A stretch of 50,752 nt of DNA from JAIOPA01 sp964655175 (GCA_964655175.1 CAZZLY010000013.1:1-50752); one strand, 5' to 3'. Shown: positions 34,970 to 43,877, counted from the first letter of the stretch. The notes: generated by a model from the sequence alone, not told the origin. Made by a program: numbers and translations.

Positions 34970-35929
34970 TCAGGCTCCGGCCTGCAGCGCGCGCCACTCC
35001 TCGCCCGCGAGTCGCGCGAGCCCGTAGCGCAGCCCCTGCGTGGAGCAGATGAGCCCCGGGGCCTGGAACCGTTCGAGCAGGCCCTCGACCACCAGCGCGC
35101 CCGTGCCCACGATGTCGGCGCGGCCCTCGCCCATGACCGGCATGGCGCGGCGCTCGGCGTGCGTGGCGCGGATGATGCGGTCGACCAGCGCGAGCACGCG
35201 CTCGCGCGGCATGTACGCGCCCTCGAGCAGGGTCGGGTCGTAGGTGTTCATGCCCGCCTCGAGCGCGGCCAGCACGGTGATCGTGCCGCCGACGCCGGCG
35301 AGCACGGCGACCCGCTCGGGAAATGATGCACAGCCACGCATAAGTTCCTCGCGGACCCAGGCGCGGCTGGTGGCGAGCTCGGCCTCCGAGGGCGGATCGC
35401 CGGCGCGCAGGTGCTCGGTGAGCGTGACCGCCCCGAACGGCAGGCTGGTCCAGCGGCCGAGCCGCTCCCCCACACCGCTCGCGACCTCGGTGCTGCCGCC
35501 GCCCAGATCGAAGACCACGCTCTGGCTGCCGCGCACGCTCTGGCCCAACCCGATCACCACGGCGCGGTACACGAGTCGAGCCTCGTCGGCCTCGGACAGG
35601 ATGCGCACCGGCACGCTCGCGACCTCGCTGATGTGCTCGGCGGCGGCGGCCCCGTTGGTGGCGCGGCGCAGCGCGGCGGTGGCGGCGGCGACCACGTGTC
35701 GCGCGCCGAGCGAGCGGGCGCGGCGCAGGAACTCGGCCACGATCACGCCGGCGCGGCCGACCAGTTCGTCGTCCACGCGGCCGGTCTCGTGCAGCCCCTT
35801 GCCCAGCCGGCAGGCCTCGCCGGCCCGCGCCACGGTCTCCATGTCGGCGCCCCACGGGTCGCCGCCGGGGAGGTCCGCGACCAACAACCGCACCGAGTTG
35901 GAGCCGATATCAATTGCACCGACACGCAT
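34970..35929 (-). CDS. Ppx/GppA-family exopolyphosphatase (short form)
   Basis: 319 residues covering only the ASKHA phosphatase core: phosphate-1 motif AIDIGSNSVRLLVAD, FDLGGGSTE (phosphate-2), SLPFGAVTLTE and GVGGTITVLAALE. The HD-type C-terminal domain of E. coli Ppx is absent, as in many short homologues. It would hydrolyse polyphosphate or pppGpp in the cytoplasm. The ATG at 35929 begins exactly at the beta-strand of motif 1; the ribosome site is weak. It is 75 bp downstream of the ArsR-type gene and may share its transcript. Confidence 0.92.
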   Translation of the reverse strand: MRVGAIDIGSNSVRLLVADLPGGDPWGADMETVARAGEACRLGKGLHETGRVDDELVGRAGVIVAEFLRRARSLGARHVVAAATAALRRATNGAAAAEHISEVASVPVRILSEADEARLVYRAVVIGLGQSVRGSQSVVFDLGGGSTEVASGVGERLGRWTSLPFGAVTLTEHLRAGDPPSEAELATSRAWVREELMRGCASFPERVAVLAGVGGTITVLAALEAGMNTYDPTLLEGAYMPRERVLALVDRIIRATHAERRAMPVMGEGRADIVGTGALVVEGLLERFQAPGLICSTQGLRYGLARLAGEEWRALQAGA

Positions 35930-36004
35930 AAGTTCAGGACCTCAGGGAGCGCGGGCCTTGGCCCGGGATGGAGACGGCGGGACGGACGGACGGGATCGCG
36001 GGCC

Positions 36005-36511
36005 TCACAGCAGGAAGTCCTCGATCTCGCTCCGTCGGCGCACGGCCGCTGCGGAGGAGATACCAGATTCGGATGAGACTGGCGATTCGCTCGGGCTCTC
36101 GACGGGGGCTGTGGGCGGGTCGACCGAGGGGCTCGCGACGGGCGACGGCGCGACCGGACGTGCCCCGCGCGGCGTGCGCTCGGGGCGGCGCGATCGGCCT
36201 TGCGCCTCACGGGACGGCACGGCCGGCACGCTCCCGGTCCCACCCTGCAGCGCGGTGAGCACCGCACGGGCGACCGTGTCGCTGGGCAGGACGCGGAACA
36301 CCACCCGCTTGCCGTCGCGCGTGCCGCGCACCAGCCCCGCGCGCTCGAGCGCCTGCAGATGGCGCGTGGTGCACGACTGCGACAGCCCCACCTCCTGCGC
36401 CAGCCGGCTGACACTCCGATCGACCCCGTCCAGGAGCAGCACGACGAGCTCGAACCGCCGGGGCGGGGCGAGCACGGACAGCACCTCGTGCATGCGGCCG
36501 GGATCGTTCAT
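36005..36511 (-). CDS. ArsR-type winged-helix regulator with long Pro/Ser tail
   Basis: 168 residues from the preferred ATG (36511). The first 90 form an ArsR-like winged helix (LSVLAPPRRFELVVLLLDGVDRSVSRLAQEVGLSQSCTTRHLQALERAGLVRGTRDGKRVVFRV). The metal-binding ELCVCDL motif is absent; one Cys sits in the recognition-helix region (SQSCTTRHL), so a thiol-based sensor is conceivable. The last 70 residues are Pro, Ser and Glu-rich with a basic end, unusual for the family. A perfect 14-bp palindrome overlaps its start region and probably serves autorepression. It is divergent from rlmN. Confidence 0.82.
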   Translation of the reverse strand: MNDPGRMHEVLSVLAPPRRFELVVLLLDGVDRSVSRLAQEVGLSQSCTTRHLQALERAGLVRGTRDGKRVVFRVLPSDTVARAVLTALQGGTGSVPAVPSREAQGRSRRPERTPRGARPVAPSPVASPSVDPPTAPVESPSESPVSSESGISSAAAVRRRSEIEDFLL

Positions 36512-36525
36512 TGCATGTTCATGCA
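36512..36525. promoter_or_regulatory. palindromic operator at arsR-type gene
   Basis: TGCATGTTCATGCA, two perfect 6-bp arms around TT, adjoins the regulator start codon and overlaps a possible -10 (TATGCA on the minus strand). This is the usual place and symmetry for autorepression by a winged-helix dimer. It may also affect rlmN, 75 bp away. Confidence 0.55.
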
Positions 36526-36600
36526 TACCATTGCAACGCCATGACGCGCAAGCACAAGCGGTTGCCAGCGGCCGCGGCATGCCGCACACTCCCTTGCGAC

Positions 36601-37668
36601 ATGACCTCCCTCGGCCTGCCCGCCTCGAGCGGGCCCGTCCCCGCCCCGAACTTCTTCGGGATGAGCCGCGACCGCTTCCGCGATCACGTGCAGGGGCTCG
36701 GCGTGCCCGCGTTCCGGGCCGAGCAGGTCTACTCGTGGGTGTACCAGAAGCACGTCCGCGATCCGCTCGGCATGACCAACCTGCCGATCGAGTTCCGCGA
36801 GGCGCTGCCCGGTATCTGCGGCCTCGACCTGCCCGAGACGGCGTCGGTGCACAAGAGCCCCGACGGCAACACGCACAAGTTCGTGTTCCGGCTCGCCGAC
36901 GGCGCGCGCGTCGAGGCGGTCAGCATGCGCACCCCGAAGCGGCTCACGTTCTGCATCTCGAGCCAGGTGGGCTGCGCGCTCAAGTGCTCGTTCTGCGCCA
37001 CCGGCCTCATGGGGCTCAAGCGCAACCTCAAGGCGCACGAGATCGTGGCGCAGGTCGTCGGCATGGGCGAGTTCCACGGCTGGCGGGACGACCGCTTCAA
37101 CATCGTGTTCATGGGCATGGGCGAACCGCTCGCCAACATGGACGCGGTCACCGAGACCATCCGCATCCTGCACGACGAGCGCGGCCTCAACCTGGGCGCG
37201 CGCCGCCTCACCGTGAGCACGAGCGGCCTGGTGCCGCAGATCCGCGAGCTCACGAAGCTGAAACTGCAGGTCGGCCTCGCGATCTCGCTGCACGCGACCA
37301 CCGACGCGCTGCGCGACGAGCTGGTGCCGGTGAACAAGCGCTGGCCGATCGCCGAGCTGCTCGATGCGGCGCAGGAGTACGGCCGCACGGTGGGCCGACG
37401 CACGACGCTCGAGTACACGCTGCTCGGCGGCGTGAACGATTCGCTCGACGACGCCGATCGGCTGGCGTCCATGGCGCGCTCCATGCCGAGCAAGGTGAAC
37501 ATCATCCCGTACAACCCGGTGCCCGGCCTGCCGTGGCAGCGGCCCTCGCGCGAGGCGATCGACCGCTTCGTCGAGCGTCTGCTGCCCAAGGCGCCCGCGG
37601 TCACCGTGCGACACACGCAGGGTGGCGACATCTGGGCCGCCTGCGGTCAGCTGGGCGGGCTCTCGTAA
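36601..37668 (+). CDS. rlmN: 23S rRNA (adenine-2503-C2)/tRNA methyltransferase RlmN
   Basis: 355 residues. Radical SAM enzyme with the CxxxCxxC cluster site in CALKCSFC. The two mechanistic cysteines are present: one in FCISSQVG upstream of the cluster and one in IWAACGQL at the C-terminus. MGMGEPLANMD and ISLHATTDALRDELVPVNKRWP are classic RlmN motifs. It methylates C2 of A2503 in 23S rRNA and of A37 in some tRNAs. The ATG at 36601 starts the family-typical N-terminus; TTGCCA-17-CACACT upstream is a possible promoter ending 10 nt before the ATG. Confidence 0.95.
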   Translation: MTSLGLPASSGPVPAPNFFGMSRDRFRDHVQGLGVPAFRAEQVYSWVYQKHVRDPLGMTNLPIEFREALPGICGLDLPETASVHKSPDGNTHKFVFRLADGARVEAVSMRTPKRLTFCISSQVGCALKCSFCATGLMGLKRNLKAHEIVAQVVGMGEFHGWRDDRFNIVFMGMGEPLANMDAVTETIRILHDERGLNLGARRLTVSTSGLVPQIRELTKLKLQVGLAISLHATTDALRDELVPVNKRWPIAELLDAAQEYGRTVGRRTTLEYTLLGGVNDSLDDADRLASMARSMPSKVNIIPYNPVPGLPWQRPSREAIDRFVERLLPKAPAVTVRHTQGGDIWAACGQLGGLS

Positions 37669-37703
37669 CGCTGCACGCGGTCCGCGCCACGGAGGGCGCT
37701 CGC

Positions 37704-39203
37704 ATGTCGCTCCGCACGCGGTTGTTCCTCGCACTGCTCGCTCTGGCGCTCGTGCCCACGTTGGTGTTCGCGTGGTTCACGTGGGGCCAGCTGCACACCG
37801 CGACCGCACGCTGGTACCAGTCCGGCGTCGAGGACGCGCTCGAGGCCGCCGCGACCACCAACCGCACCACGTTGGCGCACCTCGAGGCGAGCGCGCTCGA
37901 ACACGCCGACGCCTGGGCCGCCACCGGTTCCGGTCTCGACGCCGACCCGGCCGAACGCGCTCGCGTGCGCCGCGCGCTCGGCGAGGCGGGGCTCGACTTC
38001 GCGCAGGTGTACGAGCGCGACGGCGACGGTTGGCGACTCGCGGCCACGGTCACGCCCGCGGGCGCCACGCCGGCCGACACGGTGGACCTGTCCTCGGAAC
38101 TCGCGACCGCGCTCACGGGCGACCGTCTGCTGCGCTCGCCGAGCGGTGTGTTGGGCGCGGTCGCGCCCATGCGCGACGGGGTCGCGCTCGTGACCGGGGT
38201 GTGGCTCAACCCGGCCTACTGGGAGCAACTCGACCAGGTGCGCGAGGCGCGCGAGCACTACGCCAAGCTGGGCGTGTTCGTGGAGATCGCGCGCCAGCGC
38301 GTGGGACTCACGATCGCGGCGATGGCGTTCGTGCTGCTGGTGGGTGCGGTGCTGCTCGCGCGCGTGCTCGCGGGCGGCATGACGCGGCCGCTCGCGCGAC
38401 TGTCGAGCGCGCTCGCGGGCCTCGACGACGCACGCACGAGCGAACGCCTGCCCGAGTCGGGCCCGCACGAGCTCGCGTCGCTCGCGGCCTCGTTCAACGC
38501 CATGACCGCGCGTCTGGCCGAGGCGCGCACCGCACTCGCGCGCGCCGAACGCGAGGCGGCGTGGCGCGACGTGGCGCGCAAACTGGCGCACGAGCTCAAG
38601 AACCCGCTCACGCCCATGTCGCTCTCGATCCATCGCCTGCAGAAGCGCGTCGAACGCGTGCCCGAGACCGATCGCGCCGCGGTGCGCGAGAGTCTGGACG
38701 CGATGATGCAGGAGCTCGATCATCTGACCCGGCTCGCGGACTCGTTCGCGCAGTACGCGCGTCTGCCCGAACCGCGGCTCGAACCGCTCGACCTCGCGGG
38801 ACTCGCGCGCGGGGCGGCGGCGCTGCACGAGAACGGCCGCGTCGCGGTGCACGTCGAGGCCGCCTCGCCGCTGCCCGTGCGCGGCGACGCGCTGTCGTTG
38901 AGCCGTGCGCTGCACAACCTCATCGTGAACGCGTGCGAGGCGAGCCCCGACGACGCGACGGTCGAGGTCGTGACCGGCCGCGACGCGCACGAGGCGTGGC
39001 TCGAGGTGCGCGACCGCGGCCCCGGACTGGCCGCCTCGGTGGCCGAGCGCGTGTTCGAACCCTGGGTGAGCACCAAGCAGCGCGGCAGCGGTCTGGGGCT
39101 GTCGCTGGTGCGCGACATCGCGACGCAGCATCATGGCCACGTCAGCCTCACGAATCGTGCGGACGGCGGCGCGGTGGCGCGCCTGACCCTGCCGCTCGCG
39201 TGA
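37704..39203 (+). CDS. ntrY: NtrY-like sensor histidine kinase
   Basis: 499 residues: membrane helices at about 6-28 and 201-223, a periplasmic domain between, HAMP (about 224-276), then the kinase core. Phospho-accepting H296 lies in ARKLAHELKNPLTPMSLSIHRL, the NtrY-type H-box. N-box (LHNLIVNACEAS), G1 (RDRGPGLAASV) and G2 (GSGLGLSLVRDI) are intact. NtrY kinases respond to nitrogen, redox or envelope cues. GGAGG precedes the ATG at 8 nt. The matching regulator NtrX follows 29 bp later. Confidence 0.9.
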   Translation: MSLRTRLFLALLALALVPTLVFAWFTWGQLHTATARWYQSGVEDALEAAATTNRTTLAHLEASALEHADAWAATGSGLDADPAERARVRRALGEAGLDFAQVYERDGDGWRLAATVTPAGATPADTVDLSSELATALTGDRLLRSPSGVLGAVAPMRDGVALVTGVWLNPAYWEQLDQVREAREHYAKLGVFVEIARQRVGLTIAAMAFVLLVGAVLLARVLAGGMTRPLARLSSALAGLDDARTSERLPESGPHELASLAASFNAMTARLAEARTALARAEREAAWRDVARKLAHELKNPLTPMSLSIHRLQKRVERVPETDRAAVRESLDAMMQELDHLTRLADSFAQYARLPEPRLEPLDLAGLARGAAALHENGRVAVHVEAASPLPVRGDALSLSRALHNLIVNACEASPDDATVEVVTGRDAHEAWLEVRDRGPGLAASVAERVFEPWVSTKQRGSGLGLSLVRDIATQHHGHVSLTNRADGGAVARLTLPLA

Positions 39204-39232
39204 CCCCACGCCCGACACCGGAGACCCGCCGC

Positions 39233-40615
39233 ATGGCGCCCGACGACCGTTTCGCCGTACTCACCGTGGATGACGACGCCGCGATCCGCCGCATGCTGCG
39301 CGGCGTGCTGACCGACGAGGGCCACGAGACCGGCGAGGCCGCCAACGCGGCCGAAGCGTACGCGGCCCTCGAGCAACGTCGCTGGGACGCGGTGCTGCTC
39401 GACCTGTCCATGCCCGGCGAGCACGGCCTCGACGCGCTCGTGCGCATCCGCGAGCACGCGCCCGACACCGCGGTGATCGTGGTCTCGGGCGAGAGCACGC
39501 TCGAGAACGCCCTGCGTGCGGGGCAACGCGGCGCGTTCGACTTCGTCGCCAAGCCCGTGCGCGACCCCGAGCATCTGCTCGCGGTGCTGCGCGAAGCGGT
39601 GCGCGTCACGCGCCTGCGGCGCAGCGCGGCCGCGCGCGAGGCGGCCCCGGCACGAGCCGCGGACGCCGGGGCGACGGACGACACGATGGGCATCCTGGGG
39701 CAGTGCCCCGCGATCGAGCGGCTGCGCGAGCAGATCCGCCGCGTCGCCCCGGCGCAGGGCCGCGTCCTCGTCACGGGCGAGAACGGCTCGGGCAAGGAAC
39801 TCGCGGCGGCCGCGATCCACGCGCACTCCAAGCGCGCCGCGGGCCCGTTCGTGAAGCTCAACTGCGCCGCCATCCCCAAGGATCTGCTCGAGAGCGAACT
39901 GTTCGGCTACGAGAAGGGCGCGTTCACCGGTGCGGTCGCGAGCAAGAAGGGCCGACTCGAACTCGCCGACGGGGGCACGCTGTTCCTGGACGAGATCGGC
40001 GACCTCGCGCTGGACGCGCAGGCCAAGCTGCTGCGCGTGCTCGAGACCGGCGAGATCGAGCGCATCGGCGGCACGCGCACCGCCAACGTGGACGTGCGGC
40101 TGATCGCGGCCACGAACAAGGACCTGCCCGCCATGGTGAAGGCCGGCGAGTTCCGCGAGGACCTGTGGTTCCGTCTCAACGTGCTGCCCGTGACGGTGCC
40201 GCCGTTGCGCGAGCGGCGCGCCGACGTGGCGATGCTGGCGACGCACTTCCTCGCGCTGTTCGCATCAGCCGAGGGTCGCGCGCCGCTCACGCTCGCGGAC
40301 GACGCGCGCGAGCTGCTCGAGGACTACCACTGGCCCGGCAACGTGCGCGAGATGCGCAATCTCATGGAGCGCGCGGTCGTGCTCGTGCCGGGCGACACGG
40401 TCACGGCCGCCGACCTCGATGCGTGGCTCGAGAGCCCGCCCGAGGAGGGCGACGACGCGGGCCTCAAGGGCAAGGTCGCGCGCAGCGAGATCGACACCAT
40501 CCGGCGCGCGCTCGAGGCGGCCGATTGGAACGTGACGCAGGCGGCCTCCGGGCTGGGGATCGATCGCACCAATCTGCACCGCAAGATGCGCAAGTACGGC
40601 ATCGCACGGCGCTGA
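39233..40615 (+). CDS. ntrX: NtrX-like sigma-54 response regulator
   Basis: 460 residues. Receiver domain with D57 (LLDLSMPG), S85 and K107 (FVAKPV). The AAA+ domain has Walker A GENGSGKE (182-189), GAFTGA (229-234) and Walker B LFLDEIGD, so sigma-54 activation is expected. A Fis-type HTH closes it (NVTQAASGLGIDRTNLHRKMRKYGI). Together with NtrY it forms a standard two-component pair. Ribosome site GGAG. Candidate targets in the window are the two sigma-54 promoters. Confidence 0.93.
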   Translation: MAPDDRFAVLTVDDDAAIRRMLRGVLTDEGHETGEAANAAEAYAALEQRRWDAVLLDLSMPGEHGLDALVRIREHAPDTAVIVVSGESTLENALRAGQRGAFDFVAKPVRDPEHLLAVLREAVRVTRLRRSAAAREAAPARAADAGATDDTMGILGQCPAIERLREQIRRVAPAQGRVLVTGENGSGKELAAAAIHAHSKRAAGPFVKLNCAAIPKDLLESELFGYEKGAFTGAVASKKGRLELADGGTLFLDEIGDLALDAQAKLLRVLETGEIERIGGTRTANVDVRLIAATNKDLPAMVKAGEFREDLWFRLNVLPVTVPPLRERRADVAMLATHFLALFASAEGRAPLTLADDARELLEDYHWPGNVREMRNLMERAVVLVPGDTVTAADLDAWLESPPEEGDDAGLKGKVARSEIDTIRRALEAADWNVTQAASGLGIDRTNLHRKMRKYGIARR

Positions 40616-40726
40616 CGCCGCGCGCACGACGCGTGCCGATGCGCCACACCGCGTGGTGCGCGCGCCACGCCCGCACCCGGCGATGGGTCTTGAGGAGCAC
40701 GCGGTGGCCCGCGTCGGACGCGTGCG

Positions 40727-40755
40727 TTGGCGTGTCCGCGCGCGGACGCTATCGT
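40727..40755 (+). promoter_or_regulatory. candidate promoter with palindromic spacer
   Basis: TTGGCG, 17 bp, TATCGT. A perfect 14-bp palindrome (GTCCGCGCGCGGAC, 40734-40747) fills the spacer, where a repressor or MerR-like activator would bind. It would drive the Omp85-type gene. Confidence 0.5.
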
Positions 40756-40813
40756 GGTACGCGGTTTGCCTAGGAGTCCGGGCGGACCCGTCCCCCATGG
40801 AGGCCTCACCGTC

Positions 40814-42130
40814 ATGCGCCGCACGCTTCTCCTACTCCCGTTCGTGCTGCTCTTCGCGTTCGTCGGTCCGGTCCGCGCCCAGTCGGCGGACTCGTCCGGC
40901 GCGATCGTCGCGCCCCTCGAGACGCGCCGCGACACGCTGCGCTTCCGCCCCGACGGCGCGCCGCACCGCGCGACAGGCGACAGCCTGCGCCACGCCATGC
41001 ACGACGTGGAGTGGCTGCAGGCGCCCATCGGCGACCGCCTGCTCGACGACCCGGCCGAGTGGACCTCGCTGTCGCCGCGCCGCGCCGGGGCGGCCGACCT
41101 GACGCTCGATTACAACCGCGTCGATCAGGCGCGCCTCGGACTGCACCTGCAGCGGCAGCGCCCGCTCACCATGCTGCCGCGTCTGGGCGCGCGTCTCGAG
41201 TACGCCATGGCGCGCAAGCGCACGTTGTACGGCATCCAGGTCGAGCAGCCGCTGCTGCCCACCGCGCGGTTCGTGTTCGGCTTCGGCATGGTGCGCCGCA
41301 CCGAGCATCCCGAACTGCAGCAGGTCGGCGACGACGAGAACGCGCTGGCGCTGCTGTTCGCGCGCACGGACCACCGCGACTACTTCGAGCGCGAGGGCAG
41401 CGGCGTGTACCTGTCGTGGCGCGTGCCCGACTTCTCCACGGTGAGCGTGCACGCGCGGCGCGACCAGTGGCGATCGCTCGCCAACGCGCACCACGTCGTA
41501 TCGTGGTTCAACACCGGCCGCACGCTGCGCGCCAACCCCGCCATCGACGACGGCGAGGGCCACCGCGTGCTCGTGCGTCTCGAGCGGTTCGCGCGGCACG
41601 ACCGCGACACGCGCGCCGGGCTGTACCACTTCATCGAACTCGATCGCTGCGGCGGCGCGCTGGGCGGCGACTTCGACTACACGCGCGTGCTGGCCGACGT
41701 GCGCAGCGTGCTGCGACTGTCGCCCGCCAGCACGCTGGCGCTGCGCGGCGTGGCCGGTGGCACCACGACCGGCGCGTTGCCGGCGCAGAAGCGCTTCGCG
41801 ATCGGCGGCGTGGACGGCCTGCGCGCCCACGCGCCCGGCAGCGTGAGCGGCGGGCAGGTGGCGCTGGCGCAGGCGGAATGGACGTTCGGCCTGTGGGCGC
41901 TGCGCGAGCACGGCGTGGGCTCGGGCCTGAGTCTGATCGCGTTCACCGACGCCGGTGCGGCGTGGGACGACGCGCGCCACCGTTGGTCGGTGTCCGACCA
42001 GCGTTTCGCGGTGGACGGCGGCTTCGGGATCGCGGCGAGCGACGACGCGATGCGTCTGTACGTGGCGCGCGACCTCGGCGTGGCCGGCTCGCCCATGGTG
42101 TGGTCCCTGCGGCTGCACCGCCCGTTCTGA
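40814..42130 (+). CDS. Omp85-superfamily outer-membrane barrel protein
   Basis: 438 residues with a signal peptide (ends near GPVRAQS). The motif KRFAIGGVDGLRAHAPGSVSGGQVAL matches the (R/K)F-x-GG-x-x-GLRG-like signature of BamA/TamA/surface-antigen barrels. The sequence alternates beta strands and ends in SLRLHRPF, a C-terminal aromatic. No POTRA repeats are visible in the 90-residue N-terminal segment, so it is probably a patatin-less single barrel rather than BamA. ATG with GGAGG at 10 nt. Gene order NtrY-NtrX-barrel-DUF4390 suggests an envelope-related regulon. Confidence 0.75.
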   Translation: MRRTLLLLPFVLLFAFVGPVRAQSADSSGAIVAPLETRRDTLRFRPDGAPHRATGDSLRHAMHDVEWLQAPIGDRLLDDPAEWTSLSPRRAGAADLTLDYNRVDQARLGLHLQRQRPLTMLPRLGARLEYAMARKRTLYGIQVEQPLLPTARFVFGFGMVRRTEHPELQQVGDDENALALLFARTDHRDYFEREGSGVYLSWRVPDFSTVSVHARRDQWRSLANAHHVVSWFNTGRTLRANPAIDDGEGHRVLVRLERFARHDRDTRAGLYHFIELDRCGGALGGDFDYTRVLADVRSVLRLSPASTLALRGVAGGTTTGALPAQKRFAIGGVDGLRAHAPGSVSGGQVALAQAEWTFGLWALREHGVGSGLSLIAFTDAGAAWDDARHRWSVSDQRFAVDGGFGIAASDDAMRLYVARDLGVAGSPMVWSLRLHRPF

Positions 42131-42144
42131 GGTCGCCCACGAAC

Positions 42145-42834
42145 ATGCGTCCGCTCCCCGTGAGGTCCGCGTCGCGCGTGCTCGGGCTCGCCGTGCTCGC
42201 GCTGACGTTGCTCGCGGCGCTCACGCGCCCCGCGCACGCGTTCACGCTCGCGTCGGTGCAGGCCTCGCGCGATGCGGACGCGCGCCTGTGGGTCGCGGTC
42301 CGCGTGGACACGCCCATCGAGCCGCGCGTGGCGCGCAGTCTGGGCCGCGGCATGCCCGCCACGCTCACGCTGCACGCGGAACTGTGGCGGCGGCGCAGCG
42401 GCTGGTTCGATCGTCTCGAGCAAGCGAGCGAGGTCACGTTCCGCATGCGCTACGACGTGTGGGGCGATCGTTGGCGGCTCGAGGACCCCGACGGGCACAC
42501 GCTGGTGGTGCGCACGCTCGATTCGCTGCAGAGCGCGCTCGGTCGCACGATCGATCTGCCCGTGGCGCGGCTGGACCGCCTCGCCCCCGACGCGCCGTGC
42601 TACGTCGTGGTGACCGCGTCGCTGCGCCCGCTCAACGTCGAGGACGCCGAGGAGGTCGAGGGCTGGCTGTCGGGCGAGGTGCGCGATCAGGGCGGTTCGG
42701 GCCTGGGTGTGCTCACCGGCCTGCCGCGGTCGCTGTTCGAGGCGGCGCGCAACTTCGCCGGCTTCGGCGATCAGCGGGTGCGTCGCATCGGGGCGACGTT
42801 CACACCGTCGCAGCTGCCCGTCGTGCCGCGCTGA
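42145..42834 (+). CDS. exported DUF4390-domain protein
   Basis: 229 residues with a signal peptide (ends near RPAHAF). The mature part matches DUF4390 in size and pattern (RVDTPIEPRVARSLGRGMPATLTLHAELWRRRSGWFDR, then MRYDVWGDRWRLED and a late RPLNVEDAEEVEGWLSGE). In beta-proteobacteria DUF4390 genes lie directly next to ntrY-ntrX, and here the same association recurs with a barrel gene between. Function unknown; export suggests a periplasmic partner of NtrY (inference). The gene ends 12 bp from a convergent gene. Confidence 0.8.
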   Translation: MRPLPVRSASRVLGLAVLALTLLAALTRPAHAFTLASVQASRDADARLWVAVRVDTPIEPRVARSLGRGMPATLTLHAELWRRRSGWFDRLEQASEVTFRMRYDVWGDRWRLEDPDGHTLVVRTLDSLQSALGRTIDLPVARLDRLAPDAPCYVVVTASLRPLNVEDAEEVEGWLSGEVRDQGGSGLGVLTGLPRSLFEAARNFAGFGDQRVRRIGATFTPSQLPVVPR

Positions 42835-42846
42835 CGCGCGCGCGCC

Positions 42847-43848
42847 TCAGCGGACGACGATGACGCGGACCGAGCCACCCTGGGCCGCACGCACGCGCGC
42901 GAACACGATCTGGCTGCCGAGCGCGCCACCGTCACGGCTCAGGCCGTCCCAGTGCCACTCGGTGCTGCTCTCGTGCTGCACCGGCTCGACGGTCGCGAGC
43001 ACACGGCCCTGCGCGTCGAACACGTCGAGCGCCGCGACGAAGTGACCGACGCGCGAGAAGCTCACCGCACCGCGACCGAGCGGCTGCGCGAGCAGCGACG
43101 CGGCGACACGGGCCTCGGCGGCGGCCGCGACGTCCTGCATGAAACCCTCGAGACCGGCCACCTGGGTGGGGTACGCGAGGTCGGCGTTCTCGATGGTGCC
43201 GTTGCTGGTGGCGACCGCACCGCCGAACAGGGCGCGGAAGTCCTCGGCCCACACCTCGTGCGGACGCTGCGCGTGCACCGCACCCGCCTGGTAGCGGGCA
43301 TCGAGACCGCGCAGCTGCATGTAGCGCGCCCACGCCTGCTCGTCGGCGTCCGGCATGACCGCGTACTGGATGACGTGGCCGAGCTCGTGGACGAACTCCG
43401 CGTGCTGGTGCTGACGCGACAGCTTGCGCACGCCGGGCGAGAGCAGGATCAGGCCCGGGCCGGCGGCCGACTCGAGGCTCGCACGGCGCGGGTACGGGAG
43501 GATGAACACCTCGGCCGACACGCCGCGCATGGGGAAGCGCACACCGTCGAGGGCGCTCAGGACCTCGTCGCGCTCGTAGGCGTGGAAGGCGCCGTCGCCG
43601 GGGTTGCCGATCGCCGGGTCGCTGGTCGAGGTGACCAGCTCGTAGCGCGCACCGCCGGGGATCTGGAAGTACAGGACGCCGTCCTCGCGGACGCAGAAGT
43701 CGCGCAGGGTCTCGGCGGCATCGTGGACCTGGATGCCCGCGCCACGGGGCCGCGCGTTCGCACGCACCTCGCTCGCCACCGAGGGGGTGGCGGCGCAGGC
43801 GATCGCGAGAGCGACGAGGCCGAGGCGGAGATGAGCACGAAGGTCCAT
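42847..43848 (-). CDS. secreted zincin-like protein with FlgD/T9SS-like C-terminal domain
   Basis: 333 residues with a signal peptide (ends near PSVASE). A zincin motif H154-E-L-G-H158 (FVHELGHVIQ) and a downstream EVWAEDF with E202 as probable third ligand indicate a metalloprotease fold. The last 65 residues (VAALDVFDAQGRVLATVE...EWHWDGLSRDGGALGSQIVFARV) are a FlgD-like Ig domain of the kind that ends many secreted proteins in FCB bacteria. The ATG follows AAGG. Its upstream region holds a near-consensus sigma-54 site and a copy of the 15-bp motif, so it is probably regulated. Substrate unknown. Confidence 0.78.
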   Translation of the reverse strand: MDLRAHLRLGLVALAIACAATPSVASEVRANARPRGAGIQVHDAAETLRDFCVREDGVLYFQIPGGARYELVTSTSDPAIGNPGDGAFHAYERDEVLSALDGVRFPMRGVSAEVFILPYPRRASLESAAGPGLILLSPGVRKLSRQHQHAEFVHELGHVIQYAVMPDADEQAWARYMQLRGLDARYQAGAVHAQRPHEVWAEDFRALFGGAVATSNGTIENADLAYPTQVAGLEGFMQDVAAAAEARVAASLLAQPLGRGAVSFSRVGHFVAALDVFDAQGRVLATVEPVQHESSTEWHWDGLSRDGGALGSQIVFARVRAAQGGSVRVIVVR

Positions 43849-43862
43849 GCCCTAACCTTAAG

Positions 43863-43877
43863 GCGAGGTTCGTGCCA
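43863..43877 (-). promoter_or_regulatory. near-consensus sigma-54 promoter
   Basis: On the minus strand TGGCACGAACCTCGC fits TGGCACG-N4-TTGC at all positions but one, with GG and GC at exact spacing. The start site would be about 43851, three nt before the zincin ATG, leaving almost no leader. A sigma-70-like pair (TTGGCG-16-CATAAC, 43917 to 43890) is an alternative. Confidence 0.6.

Noticed and set aside
36541..36570. Sigma-54-like TGGCAACCGCTTGTGC upstream of the ArsR-type gene
   Set aside because: The GG-to-GC distance is one base too long, and the -24 half is imperfect.
35244..37700. Plus-strand frame extending upstream of the NtrY gene
   Set aside because: It runs antisense to ppx and the ArsR-type gene and through rlmN in another frame; the kinase has its own ATG and ribosome site at 37704.
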